A DNA stretch of 34,068 nt from an uncultured bacterium. GTDB lineage: Bacteria > Actinomycetota > Coriobacteriia > Coriobacteriales > Eggerthellaceae. The first letter of the stretch is position 1. Every line of letters starts with the position of its first letter. Below, in pieces: positions 15,749 through 24,419 of the stretch. The stretch lies in assembly GCA_905215325.1 (NCBI GenBank), contig CAJMPP010000025.1, positions 1 to 34,068 on the forward strand, written 5' to 3'. The notes under the pieces were generated by a model. That model searched no databases. It saw only the letters and a program-made list of their open reading frames with translations, and was not told the origin of the DNA. Both the position numbers and the translations under genes were made by a program.

Positions 15749-17248
15749 ATGACCGACAGCCGTATCTATATCAAAGAGGTGCAGGGCCATCAGCATCGCT
15801 ATCAGAAGCTTATCCAGCTGACGCATTCGTCTACGAAGGCCGCAGGCGCCATGCTGCTCGCCGCTGTAGTGGCGCTGATCGTGGCCAACACCGCCGCGCA
15901 CGAGCCGTTCCTGGAGTTCTGGCATTCGCATGTGGGCGTCTTCCTCGGCGAATCCGTCGTCGAGATGTCGCTTGCGCACGTGATCAACGACGTGTTCATG
16001 GCTGTGTTCTTCCTGTTGGTGGGCTTGGAGGTGAAATACGAGCTCACGGTGGGCGAGCTGACTAACATCCGTCAGGCGCTGCTGCCCATCATGGCGGCCG
16101 TCGGCGGCGTTTTGGCGCCCATCGCCATCTACCTGGTGTTCAACGCCGCCGACCCGCAGACCGTGGGCGGCTGGGGCGTGCCCACGGCAACCGACATCGC
16201 GTTCGCGTTGGGCATCCTGGCGCTTCTGGGCAACCGCGTGCCGGCCGGCGTGCGCGTGTTCCTGTCCACGCTCGCCGTCGCCGATGACATCATCGCCATC
16301 CTAGTCATCGCCATCTTCTACGGTCAAAGCCCCTCGCCGGCGTGGCTGCTCGCCGCGGGCGTGGTGCTTGCCGTGCTCGTCGCCATGAACAGGGGGCATG
16401 TGTACTCGCTGCTCCCGTATATGCTGGTAGGCGCCCTGCTTTGGTACTGCGTGTATATGTCCGGCGTGCATTCCACCATCGCCGGCGTGCTTCTGGCGTT
16501 CGCCATCCCGTCCGGTTCGCGCGTGAACCTGCGCACCTTCGCCACCTGGTCCGACACCAAGGTCCGCGAGGCGAACCGCGCCTTCGATCCCGAGGAGCCC
16601 GTGCTGGCGCAGGGCCGTTACATGGAAACCGTCCGGCACCTGTCGCATGTGGCGCGCCAGGTGGTGCCGCCGGCCACGCGCCTGGAGCACAAGCTGTACC
16701 CGTGGGTGTATTTCGGCATCTTGCCGCTGTTCGCCCTGACCAACGCCGACGTGAGCTTCGCCGGCATGGATGTGGGGGCGCTGTTCGCCTCCCCGGTGTT
16801 CTTCGGCATCTTCTTCGGCCTTTTGGTGGGCAAGCCGCTCGGCATCATGCTTATGAGCTTTTTGGTGGTGAAGCTCAAGCTGGCCAGCCTGCCCGAGAAC
16901 GTTAACTGGCAGCATATGCTGGGCGCGTCCATCCTGGGCGGCGTCGGCTTCACCATGGCCATCTTCGTGGCGAACCTGGCCTTCACCGATGCGGTGTTGG
17001 TGGCAACGGCGAAGCTGGGCATCCTGCTGGCGTCGCTTGCGGCGGGCGTGCTGGGCTTCACCTTCCTGCTGGTGCAGGCGCGCGGCGCCCAGAAGCAGGG
17101 CGTGGCGTTCGTGGACCCGGCCGCCGAGAGCGCCGACGAGGAGCTTGAGGCGCTGCCCACCGCGGCGCGCGAGGCCGCGCTCGAGGGCCGCGAGATGCTG
17201 CACGACCTTGAGGCAGACGAGGAGCTCGACCCCCGCGGCGTAGCGTAA
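15749..17248 (+). CDS. nhaA: Na+/H+ antiporter NhaA
   Basis: A 499-residue inner-membrane protein that expels Na+ in exchange for protons, controlling internal pH and salt. The NhaA fold is clear: FFLLVGLEVKYEL, the unwound helix motif VPTATDIAFALG, and the ion-binding aspartates in STLAVADDIIAILV. SGVHSTIAGVLLAF and GGVGFTMAIFVANLAF are later helices. The protein is longer than E. coli NhaA (388): it has an insert before the second half (about 265-310) and an acidic soluble C-terminal tail of about 60 residues (from ~440). The ribosome site (GGCAGG) is weak and close. The gene is divergent from hpf and single. Confidence 0.94.
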   Translation: MTDSRIYIKEVQGHQHRYQKLIQLTHSSTKAAGAMLLAAVVALIVANTAAHEPFLEFWHSHVGVFLGESVVEMSLAHVINDVFMAVFFLLVGLEVKYELTVGELTNIRQALLPIMAAVGGVLAPIAIYLVFNAADPQTVGGWGVPTATDIAFALGILALLGNRVPAGVRVFLSTLAVADDIIAILVIAIFYGQSPSPAWLLAAGVVLAVLVAMNRGHVYSLLPYMLVGALLWYCVYMSGVHSTIAGVLLAFAIPSGSRVNLRTFATWSDTKVREANRAFDPEEPVLAQGRYMETVRHLSHVARQVVPPATRLEHKLYPWVYFGILPLFALTNADVSFAGMDVGALFASPVFFGIFFGLLVGKPLGIMLMSFLVVKLKLASLPENVNWQHMLGASILGGVGFTMAIFVANLAFTDAVLVATAKLGILLASLAAGVLGFTFLLVQARGAQKQGVAFVDPAAESADEELEALPTAAREAALEGREMLHDLEADEELDPRGVA

Positions 17249-17642
17249 GGCGGACGGCGGCTGCGGGGCGACGCTCGCGAAATGGCCGTCGGCCCCGCGC
17301 CGGCTCGGCCTTTTGCGTCGTCGCTTGGCTTTGCGCGACCCTTCAGTTCTTGACGCTGCGCCTCGGATCGGGTGCCGCCCGGCTCCGCGTTGTCGCCCGG
17401 CCCCTTGCGTTCGCTGCTCAAACGCCGCCGTTTGCGACGGGGCGCTGCCGCAGTGTGCGCAAGCTGCGCAGGCGCGGCGCGCGGGGGAATCGTTGCGGTA
17501 TACTTTTCGGCAGTTCAATCGCTTGCAACGTCGATGTGCTCATGTGCACATCGGCCTATGGCGCCCCGCCGGCAAAGGCCTCGGGGGCGCCCGCGGGCGC
17601 TGCGCATTCGCGGCGCTCGCGTTTTCGACCAAGGAGGATCGC
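17249..17642. other. Gap and glmU leader
   Basis: 394 bp. A weak GC-rich hairpin ending in TTTTGCG near 17283-17312 may terminate nhaA. The glmU -10 box is at 17499-17504. A small hairpin, GATGTGC (17533-17539) with GCACATC (17546-17552), lies early in the leader. No gene is seen. Confidence 0.45.
17499..17504 (+). promoter_or_regulatory. -10 box upstream of glmU
   Basis: TATACT preceded by GCGG; the -35 is poor. It gives a leader of about 130 bases before the glmU ATG. Confidence 0.45.
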
Positions 17643-19028
17643 ATGGAAGCTGCCGCTATCGTTTTGGCTGCGGGCGCGGGCACCCGTATGAAGTCCAAAA
17701 AGCCCAAGGTGGCACACGAGGTTTTGGGCAAGCCGCTCGTGCGCTGGGTGGTCGATGCCGCCCACGCCGCCGGCGTCACCCAGGTGGCAACGGTGGTCGG
17801 CCATGCCCGCAAGCAGGTCATCCCGCTGGTCGAGGGCGACACGCAGGTCGTGGTGCAGGAAGTGCAAAACGGCACGGCGGGCGCGGTGCTCGCCTGCGCC
17901 GACGCTTTCGCCGACTTCGACGGTTCCCTGTCGGTGCTCACCGGCGACTGCCCGCTCATCAAGCCCGAGACCATCGCCCGCCTGGCGCAGGTGCGCGACG
18001 AGAACAACGCCGCCGTGGTGGTGCTCACCATGAAGCTGGACGACCCCACCGGCTACGGCCGCATCATCCGCGATGCCGACGGGCAGGTCGAGCGCATCGT
18101 CGAGCAGAAGGACGCTACGCCCGAGGAGGCGGCGGTCAACGAGTGCAACTCCGGCTTCTACTGCTTCGACGCCCGCGCCTTGTTCGACGCGTTGGCCCAG
18201 GTCAGCAACAACAACGCCCAGGGCGAGTTCTACCTCACCGACGTGCTCGAGATCTGCCGTAACGCCGGCCGCCCCGTGCTGGCGCTCGCCACCGACGACG
18301 CCGCCGAGTGCTTGGGCGTCAACTCCCGCATCCAGCTGGCCCAGGTCACCAAGGTCATGCAGCGCCGTATCAACCATGCGCATATGGCCGCCGGCGTCAC
18401 CATGGTCGACCCCGACCAGGTCTGGATCGGCCCGGACGCGAAGATCGCGCAGGATGTCGAGCTGCTTCCCCAGGTCATGCTCATGGGTACCACCGAAATC
18501 GGTGAGGATAGCGTCATCGGCCCGAACACGCGCTTGACCGACACGAAGGTCGGCCGCGGCTGCGTCATCGAGGAGACGGTGGCCATCGAGGCCCAGCTCG
18601 ACGATGCCGCAACCGCCGGCCCGCGCGCCTACCTGCGCCCGGGCACGCACCTGTGCGAGGGCGCGAAGGCCGGCACGCACGTGGAGATCAAGAAGTCCAC
18701 CATCGGCCGCGGCAGCAAGGTCCCGCACCTCAGCTACATCGGCGACACCACCATGGGCGAGGGCGTCAACATCGGCGCCGGCTCCATCACCTGCAACTAC
18801 GACGGCAAGAAGAAGTGGCCCACCACCATCGGCGACAACGTGTTCGTGGGCAGCGACACCATGATGGTGGCCCCGGTGACCATCGGCGACGGCGCCATCA
18901 TCGGCGCGGCGTCGTGCATCACCAAGGAGGTGGCGCCCGACGCGCTGGCGCTCACGCGCCCCGAGCAGAAGGAGATCCCCGGCTGGGCTGCCAAGAAGCG
19001 CGCCCGCCAGGCTGCCGAAGGCAAGTAA
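17643..19028 (+). CDS. glmU: Bifunctional UDP-N-acetylglucosamine pyrophosphorylase / glucosamine-1-phosphate acetyltransferase
   Basis: 461 residues, cytoplasmic. It acetylates glucosamine-1-phosphate and then couples it to UTP to give UDP-GlcNAc for peptidoglycan. The N-terminal uridyltransferase motif is VLAAGAGTRMKSKKPKVAH (7-25), with VQNGTAGAVL and TGDCPLI. The C-terminal left-handed beta helix begins near residue 255 (WIGPDAKIAQDVEL), with AYLRPGTHLCEGAKAGTHVE, the active-site region SYIGDTTMGEGVNIGAGSITCNYDGKK split across the helix, and VGSDTMMVAPVTIGDGA. A perfect AAGGAGG precedes the ATG. prs and pth follow on the same strand, the order known from many Gram-positives. Confidence 0.96.
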   Translation: MEAAAIVLAAGAGTRMKSKKPKVAHEVLGKPLVRWVVDAAHAAGVTQVATVVGHARKQVIPLVEGDTQVVVQEVQNGTAGAVLACADAFADFDGSLSVLTGDCPLIKPETIARLAQVRDENNAAVVVLTMKLDDPTGYGRIIRDADGQVERIVEQKDATPEEAAVNECNSGFYCFDARALFDALAQVSNNNAQGEFYLTDVLEICRNAGRPVLALATDDAAECLGVNSRIQLAQVTKVMQRRINHAHMAAGVTMVDPDQVWIGPDAKIAQDVELLPQVMLMGTTEIGEDSVIGPNTRLTDTKVGRGCVIEETVAIEAQLDDAATAGPRAYLRPGTHLCEGAKAGTHVEIKKSTIGRGSKVPHLSYIGDTTMGEGVNIGAGSITCNYDGKKKWPTTIGDNVFVGSDTMMVAPVTIGDGAIIGAASCITKEVAPDALALTRPEQKEIPGWAAKKRARQAAEGK

Positions 19029-19062
19029 ACCGCGTCTGCCATAAGCCTTTCGCAACGCGCAG

Positions 19063-19118
19063 GGCCGGCTGGCCGTGAAGTCCTCATAGAGGGTTCACGT
19101 GCCAGCTGGCCTTTTCCT
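19063..19118 (+). terminator. Terminator between glmU and prs
   Basis: GGCCGGCTGGCCGTGAA (19063-19079) pairs with 19094-19111 with one bulge and one G-T pair, followed by CTTTTCCTTTT. It should stop or attenuate most glmU transcripts, so prs probably also has its own promoter. A weak TAGAAT (19130-19135) lies just after it. Confidence 0.75.
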
Positions 19119-19180
19119 TTTCCGCCGGGTAGAATGACTTCCGTATGAACAACTGCGAAGCGATGCGAAGGAGCACGCGC

Positions 19181-20158
19181 ATGACTGCGGAAATGGAAAA
19201 GCGTAAGAGGATGGCAGTGTTTTCGGGTTCCTCGAACCTGAAGCTGGCCGACGAGATCGCACAGGAGCTGGGCATCTCCCTGGGCAATGTGAAGCTGGAG
19301 AAGTTCGCCAACGGCGAAATCTACGCTCGCTACCAGGAAAGCGTCCGCGGTGCCGATGTGTTCATCGTGCAGTCCGTGTGCTCGAGCCCCAACGGCTTCG
19401 ACGTCAACGACAACCTCATGGAGCTGCTCATCATGATCGACGCGGCCAAGCGCGCCAGCGCGCACAGCGTCAGCGCCGTCATCACGCATTACGGTTACGC
19501 GCGCCAGGACCGCAAGGCCGCCCCGCGCGAGCCCATCACCGCCAAGCTGGTAGCCGACCTGCTCACTGCCGCCGGCGCCGATAACATCATCGCCATCGAC
19601 CTGCACCAGGACGCCATCCAGGGCTTCTTCGACAAGCCGGTCAACCACATGACTGCCATGCCCATCTTCGTGGACTACTTCGAGCAGAAGGGCTTCAAGT
19701 CCGAGGAGCTGTGCGTGGTGTCCCCCGACGTGGGTCGTGCAAAGGCCGCCAAGAAGTTCTCCACGCTGCTTGATTGCGACATCGCCATCATGCACAAGGA
19801 CCGTCCGAAGCACAATCAGGCCGAGATCACGGCCCTGATCGGCGACGTGAAGGACAAGATCTGCATCCTCAACGACGACATGATCGACACCGCCGGCAGC
19901 CTGGTGGCAGCAGCCACCACGCTCAAGGCCAAGGGTGCGAAGAAGATCTACGCCTGCGCAACGCACGGCCTGTTCAGCGGCCCTGCCTACGAGCGCCTTG
20001 AGAACTCCTGCATCGAGGAGGTCGTGGTCACCAACGCCGTGCCCGTGCCGCTCGAGCGCCAGACCGGCAAGATCAAGGTTGTCACGTTGGCCCCGCTGTT
20101 CGCGCAGACCATCAAGAACGTGTACAACAACGGCTCCGTCGCAAGCCTGTTCGAATAA
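19181..20158 (+). CDS. prs: Ribose-phosphate pyrophosphokinase
   Basis: 325 residues. It makes PRPP from ribose-5-phosphate and ATP for nucleotide, histidine and tryptophan synthesis. The family motifs are complete: FSGSSNLKLADEIAQELG at the N-terminus, GADVFIVQS, the flexible loop region YARQDRKAAPREPITAK, and the PRPP-binding loop NDDMIDTAGSL. An ATG at 19145 is also in frame, but the ATG at 19181 has AAGGAG eight bases upstream and gives the usual length. It lies downstream of glmU with a terminator in between, and 414 bp upstream of pth. Confidence 0.96.
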   Translation: MTAEMEKRKRMAVFSGSSNLKLADEIAQELGISLGNVKLEKFANGEIYARYQESVRGADVFIVQSVCSSPNGFDVNDNLMELLIMIDAAKRASAHSVSAVITHYGYARQDRKAAPREPITAKLVADLLTAAGADNIIAIDLHQDAIQGFFDKPVNHMTAMPIFVDYFEQKGFKSEELCVVSPDVGRAKAAKKFSTLLDCDIAIMHKDRPKHNQAEITALIGDVKDKICILNDDMIDTAGSLVAAATTLKAKGAKKIYACATHGLFSGPAYERLENSCIEEVVVTNAVPVPLERQTGKIKVVTLAPLFAQTIKNVYNNGSVASLFE

Positions 20159-20572
20159 TCGTTTCGCTGCTCTGATCGTCGGAGGGCTTGCCTGATGTCG
20201 CAAGTCCTCGCGCCGCACCGCCCTTGCGCCACCGGGCTGTGATGCATCCTGTTGCCCAGCAGCTCGCAAGTCCTCGCGTCGCACCGCCCTTGCGCCTATC
20301 TGCGTGGGCGCGGCCCTTGGGCCCCGCATTGGCGCAGCGGCTCGCGATGGTATCCGGCCACAAGAGCGGCGCATCTTAAAACGGGGAAAGCCCGCCTGGC
20401 TTCGCAAGGGGCTCGGGCGGGCTTCGCTTGTCGTTGGGGCAAGACGTGCCGGGCCTGGAGTGCCGGGTTTGGAGACGTCGCGATGGCGTTCGAACCCCTT
20501 CGGCCCCGGCGAACTTTCGCTAGATAAAGGCTTCGGGCGCGGTCCCGGAATGCGCATACAAGAAGGAAAAGC
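20159..20572. other. Gap between prs and pth
   Basis: 414 bp with no credible gene. It holds two 33-bp direct repeats (20198-20296) and a 9-bp-stem hairpin (AAGCCCGCC 20388-20396 with GGCGGGCTT 20416-20424), which has no U-run. No clear promoter for pth is seen. Confidence 0.5.
20198..20296 (+). repeat. 33-bp direct repeat, two copies 66 bp apart
   Basis: TCGCAAGTCCTCGCGCCGCA and the next 13 bases (20198-20230) recur at 20264-20296 with a single change. The 33-bp spacer between them is not repeated. Confidence 0.65.
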
Positions 20573-21130
20573 ATGTTTTTGATTGTCGGCCTGGGAAATC
20601 CGGGCGAGGAATATGAGCACACGCGCCACAATGCCGGCTTCGATTCGCTTGATTTGGTGGCTGAAGAGGTGGGCGCGCGCTATTGGAAGACCGAGTGCGG
20701 CGCGCTCACGGCCAAGGGCGTGTGGCGTGACCATGATGTGGTGCTGGCAAAGCCGCAAAGCTATATGAACACGTCGGGCGGGCCGGTAAAGCAGCTGATG
20801 AACGCGTATGGCGTCAAGGCAGACCATCTGATTGTCATCCATGACGAGCTGGATATCGACCCGGGTACCATCCGCGTGAAGTTCGGCGGCGGCCACGCCG
20901 GCCATAACGGGCTTCGCAGCATCTGCGACAAGCTGGGCACGCGCGACTGGTTCCGCGTGCGTTGCGGTATCGGCCGCCCGCCGGGACGCATGCCGGTGGT
21001 CGATTGGGTGCTGGGCCGCCCGAAGAAGGAGCAGGCCGACGACTTCGCCCAGGCCACGCACCTGGCAAGCCAAGCCGCCCTGGGCCTGGTCACGGATGGT
21101 CTGGAGAAAACCCAGCAGCGCTTCAACTAG
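20573..21130 (+). CDS. pth: Peptidyl-tRNA hydrolase
   Basis: 185 residues, normal for the family. It releases peptides from tRNAs that dropped off ribosomes. Key motifs: FLIVGLGNPGEEYEHTRHNAG, with H19 equivalent to the catalytic histidine and N10 of GNPG near the start; KPQSYMNTSGGPV; IHDELDIDPG, with the catalytic aspartate; and GGGHAGHNGLRSI. The ribosome site is AGAAGGA. It follows prs, as in the glmU-prs-pth order of other Gram-positives. The MFS exporter begins 25 bp past its stop and is probably cotranscribed with it. Confidence 0.96.
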   Translation: MFLIVGLGNPGEEYEHTRHNAGFDSLDLVAEEVGARYWKTECGALTAKGVWRDHDVVLAKPQSYMNTSGGPVKQLMNAYGVKADHLIVIHDELDIDPGTIRVKFGGGHAGHNGLRSICDKLGTRDWFRVRCGIGRPPGRMPVVDWVLGRPKKEQADDFAQATHLASQAALGLVTDGLEKTQQRFN

Positions 21131-21155
21131 CGTCGTGGGGCGAAAGGAGGGCCTT

Positions 21156-22559
21156 TTGCCCGCAACCGATAAACGCGCGGCATATGCGCTGTTCACGCTC
21201 GTGGTACTTACCACGGCGTGCGGCAACCTGTCGCAAACCGCTGTGAACGCCATGATGATGGGCATCGTGGCCGATATGGGCGTCACCGTGGAGCTTGGGC
21301 AGTGGCTCAGCACCGGCTACATGCTGGTGCTCGGGGTTGCTGTGCCGGCCGTCACGTGGATCTCCAAGCGCTTCAGCGCTCGACGGCATATCCTGCTCGG
21401 CATGGGGCTTTCCCTTGCGGGCTCGCTCATATGCATCGCAGCGCCCAGCTTCTGGGTGCTGCTGGCCGGGCGCGTACTGCAGGCGGTTTCCACCGGCATC
21501 CTCTTGCCGTTCATGACCACCATCGCCATGGTCAGCTTCCCTCCGGGCCGTCAGGCCACGGCCATGGGCATCGCGGGGGTGGCCATGGGCTTCGCGCCCA
21601 ACATCGGGCCCACCGTGGGCGGCGCCATGGCGTCGGCGTGGGGCTGGCGTAGCTTCTTCGTCCTGCTGGCGGCGTTGACCTGCTTGTTGGCGGTAAGCGC
21701 CTTGGTGCTGGTGAAACCTTCGAAGCCGCATGACGCCTCGGCCCGCTTGGACGCGGTTTCGCTGACCTTGTCCACCTTGGGCCTGGGAGGCGTGTTGCTG
21801 GGCTTCAGCAACGCATCGTCCTTCGCTCTGATCAGCCCCTATGTATGGGCCCCGCTTGTCGCGGGCGCAGCCGTGTGCGCGGCGTTCATTGTGCGCCAAA
21901 AACGCTCGGACAACCCGCTCATCGATTTGGGCGTGTTCCGCTCGACCCGCTTCAACGCCGGCTTTGCGGCGCAGAACCTGCTGTTCGCCTCCTTCATGGG
22001 CGTTACGCTGGTGGTGCCTCTTTACGTGGAAGGCCTGTGCGGCGGCACGGCGCTGCAGGCGGGCATGGTGCTGCTGCCGGGCACCGTCGCCGCGCTCGTG
22101 CTCAACCCGCTCGGCGGCGTGCTGACCGACCGTATAGGCGCGCGAAGGGTGTGCCTGGTAGGCGGGCTGCTGCTCTCCGCCGGCGCCGTGCCTATGTGCT
22201 TTTTGGATGCCGCCTCGCCGTTGTGGCAGGCGGTCGTGTTCCAGGGCGTGCGCGCATGCGGCGTGTCGCTGCTCATCGGGCCGCTTACCCAGTGGAGCCT
22301 GGCGGACCTGCCGCGACCGCTCGTGCCGCATGGCAGCTCGCTGTCCATCGCGGTGCGCCAGGCTTGCGCCAGCTTCGGCACGTCGGCCATGGTGCTGGCG
22401 ATTTCGGTGGGACAGGGGATCGCGTCCCGTGACGGGCTAGCCGGCGGGCTGCAGGCTGCGCCGGATGCGCTCGCGGCCCTGCCGTACCACTTGGCGTTCG
22501 GCTTCTCGGCCGTGTTGTCGTTGTGCTTGTTCGCGGCCATCGCGTGGAAGGTCCGTTAG
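21156..22559 (+). CDS. MFS transporter, DHA2 (EmrB/QacA-like) family
   Basis: A 467-residue membrane protein that is probably a proton-driven multidrug exporter. About 14 hydrophobic helices are expected, as in DHA2 members. ALFTLVVLTTACGNLSQTAVNAMMM is helix 1 in two halves, and GQWLSTGYMLVLGVAVP matches the conserved helix-2 motif of EmrB. GPTVGGAMASAWGWRSFFV is motif C (the antiporter motif) and supports drug:H+ antiport. The first ATG in frame (21096) lies inside pth. I prefer the TTG at 21156, because a perfect AAAGGAGG (21143-21150) lies five bases upstream and the protein then starts just before helix 1. The substrate is unknown. Confidence 0.85.
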   Translation: MPATDKRAAYALFTLVVLTTACGNLSQTAVNAMMMGIVADMGVTVELGQWLSTGYMLVLGVAVPAVTWISKRFSARRHILLGMGLSLAGSLICIAAPSFWVLLAGRVLQAVSTGILLPFMTTIAMVSFPPGRQATAMGIAGVAMGFAPNIGPTVGGAMASAWGWRSFFVLLAALTCLLAVSALVLVKPSKPHDASARLDAVSLTLSTLGLGGVLLGFSNASSFALISPYVWAPLVAGAAVCAAFIVRQKRSDNPLIDLGVFRSTRFNAGFAAQNLLFASFMGVTLVVPLYVEGLCGGTALQAGMVLLPGTVAALVLNPLGGVLTDRIGARRVCLVGGLLLSAGAVPMCFLDAASPLWQAVVFQGVRACGVSLLIGPLTQWSLADLPRPLVPHGSSLSIAVRQACASFGTSAMVLAISVGQGIASRDGLAGGLQAAPDALAALPYHLAFGFSAVLSLCLFAAIAWKVR

Positions 22560-22598
22560 CGTATCTTGTGCCGTTCGCGGTCGTTTTCGCGCCAGCGG

Positions 22599-22626
22599 TT
22601 GCACGTTCCAGCGCGTCTGGTATACT
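22599..22626 (+). promoter_or_regulatory. Promoter of the amino-acid ABC importer
   Basis: TTGCAC (22599-22604) and TATACT (22621-22626) are separated by 16 bp, with TGG just before the -10 (an extended -10). This is the most complete promoter in the window. The leader is about 80 bases. Confidence 0.7.
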
Positions 22627-22710
22627 TCACTTCAGCGCTCTACTGTGGTAAAGTGATTGCTAAGGAACCAAGCAGCCATGCCCGCGGGCATGCGCGGAAG
22701 GGAAGGGAAC

Positions 22711-23544
22711 ATGAAGAAGAAGCTCCTCGGCCTGGTGGCATGCGTTGCCACGCTGGCCCTGTCCGGCGCCCTGCTGGCGGGTTGCTCGGGCTCTGGCGAC
22801 AAGACCGGCGGCGACTCCGCTGACGGCAAGGAAACCCTGACGGTCGGCTTCGACCAAAGCTATCCGCCGTACGGCTTCGTCGGCGATGACGGCAAGTTCA
22901 CCGGCTTCGACCTGGATCTGGCTCAGGCCGTGTGCGACAAGAACGGCTGGGAGCTGAAGCTGTCCGCCATCGACTGGGATGCCAAGGACGCGCTGCTGGC
23001 CCAGGGCAACATCAACTGCATCTGGAACGGTTTCACCATGGAGGGTCGCGAGGACGGCTACACCTTCTCCGATCCCTACATGCTCAATGAGCAGGTCATC
23101 GTCGTGAAGGCCGGTAGCGACATCTCCGATTTCGCAGGCCTGTCCGGCAAGACCGTCATGACCCAGGTCGACTCCGCCGCGCTTGACGTGCTCGAGGGCG
23201 ACCAGGCCGAGCTGGCCGCCACCTTCAAGGGCGGAGCCGCCCAGACCATCGGCGACTACAACAACGCCTTCATGCAGCTTGACTCCGGCATGATCGACGC
23301 CGTCGCCTGCGACCTGTCCATCGCTCAGTACCAGATCGCCGCAAACCCCGACAAGTACGTGCAGCTGCCCACCGCCCTGTCCACCGAGCACTACGCCGTG
23401 GGCTTCAAGAAGGGCGACACCGAGCTGGCCCAGAAGGTCACCGAGACCCTCAAGCAGCTCGACGCTGACGGCACCGTCAAGCAGCTGTGCGAGAAGTACG
23501 CAAGCTACGGCATCAGCTACGATAACTGGGTGCTCGGCAAGTAA
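22711..23544 (+). CDS. Amino-acid ABC transporter substrate-binding lipoprotein
   Basis: 277 residues, a solute-binding protein of family 3, likely for polar amino acids or cystine. The signal sequence MKKKLLGLVACVATLALSG ends in the lipobox LLAGC, with C25 as the lipidated residue. The mature protein has LTVGFDQSYPPYGFVGDDGKFTGFDLDLAQAV split as the family N-motif, WDAKDALLAQGNINCIWNGF, then GKTVMTQVDSAALDVLEG, and a C-terminal ALSTEHYAVGFKKGD. An ATG at 22657 is in frame, but the one at 22711 has GAAGGGAAGG upstream and starts the signal peptide. It is the first gene of a three-gene import operon with permease and ATPase. The exact ligand cannot be read from the sequence. Confidence 0.92.
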   Translation: MKKKLLGLVACVATLALSGALLAGCSGSGDKTGGDSADGKETLTVGFDQSYPPYGFVGDDGKFTGFDLDLAQAVCDKNGWELKLSAIDWDAKDALLAQGNINCIWNGFTMEGREDGYTFSDPYMLNEQVIVVKAGSDISDFAGLSGKTVMTQVDSAALDVLEGDQAELAATFKGGAAQTIGDYNNAFMQLDSGMIDAVACDLSIAQYQIAANPDKYVQLPTALSTEHYAVGFKKGDTELAQKVTETLKQLDADGTVKQLCEKYASYGISYDNWVLGK

Positions 23545-23662
23545 TGCCCCCGCTTGCCCCCGGCAAGCAGCTTGATAGCGTATCCTATTAGGGCCGGAGA
23601 TGCGGATCCTTGCCCCTATGCACGATGCGACGCGAATCCAACAGCGTTCATGTGCATGGCGA

Positions 23663-23720
23663 GCCGGGGGAGCATCCCCGGCCTTCCGGCTGATTTACCC
23701 CGCCAACCTGCGAAGGTTGG
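23663..23720 (+). promoter_or_regulatory. Two hairpins between binding protein and permease genes
   Basis: GCCGGGG (23663-23669) pairs with CCCCGGC (23676-23682), and GCCAACC (23702-23708) pairs with GGTTGGC (23714-23720). Neither has a U-run. Such hairpins often protect the upstream message or partly stop transcription, which would fit the higher need for binding protein than for permease. This is inference. Confidence 0.4.
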
Positions 23721-23765
23721 CATTCGGCGCGTTAAGACAAGAGCGTTTCTCTTGGAAGGAGACCA

Positions 23766-24419
23766 ATGGAATTCGGAACCATGATGGGGCTGCTGCTCTC
23801 CGGCCTGCAGTTCACCGCCATCATCTTCGTGGTCACGCTTGTGGGCGCGTTGCCCCTCGGCGTGCTGGTGGCGCTTGGCCGCATGAGCAAGTTCAAGCCG
23901 CTGTCGCTTTTGGTGCAGTTCTATATATCGGTCATGCGCGGCACGCCGCTTATGCTGCAGCTGATGATGTGGATGTTCGGCCCGTTCTACCTGTTCGGCG
24001 CCTCCATGGGCCCGGATTGGAAGTACTTCGCGTGCTGCATCGGCTTCATCCTGAACTATGCGGCCTACTTCGGCGAGATTTACCGCAGCGGCATCCAGTC
24101 CATCCCGCGCGGCCAGTACGAGGCCGCCGAGGTGCTCGGATACACGCGCACGCAGACCTTCATGAAGATCATCCTGCCGCAGGTGTTCAAGCGCATCCTT
24201 CCCGCCATGGGCAACGAGGTCATCACGCTGGTCAAGGACACGTCGCTGGCGTTCGTGCTGGGCATTATGGAGATGTTCACCCAGGCCAAGGCCATCGCCG
24301 CCGCCCAAACCAGCATGATGCCCTACGTCATCGCCGGCCTGATCTACTGGGTGTTCAACTTCGTGGTGGTCATGGTGCTCAACCGCGTCGAGAAAAGGAT
24401 GAACTACTATCATGACTAA
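23766..24419 (+). CDS. Amino-acid ABC transporter permease
   Basis: A 217-residue inner-membrane permease of the HisM/GlnP type. The EAA loop that touches the ATPase is EAAEVLGYTRTQTFMKIILPQ in two pieces around residues 118-138, with VRGTPLMLQ-like VMRGTPLMLQLMMW earlier and NEVITLVKDTSLAFVLG after it. About five membrane helices are expected. A single permease gene is present, so it probably forms a homodimer. The ribosome site is GGAAGGAG. The stop overlaps the start of the ATPase gene by eight bases (ATGACTAA), which points to translational coupling. Confidence 0.94.
   Translation: MEFGTMMGLLLSGLQFTAIIFVVTLVGALPLGVLVALGRMSKFKPLSLLVQFYISVMRGTPLMLQLMMWMFGPFYLFGASMGPDWKYFACCIGFILNYAAYFGEIYRSGIQSIPRGQYEAAEVLGYTRTQTFMKIILPQVFKRILPAMGNEVITLVKDTSLAFVLGIMEMFTQAKAIAAAQTSMMPYVIAGLIYWVFNFVVVMVLNRVEKRMNYYHD

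Noticed and set aside
17505..17642. Riboswitch or glmS-type ribozyme in the glmU leader
   Set aside because: Only a small hairpin is seen. No conserved riboswitch core is recognisable, and the ribozyme is known upstream of glmS, not glmU.
18797..21313. An 838-residue frame on the minus strand
   Set aside because: It runs antisense through glmU, prs and pth. GC-rich third positions keep antisense frames open.
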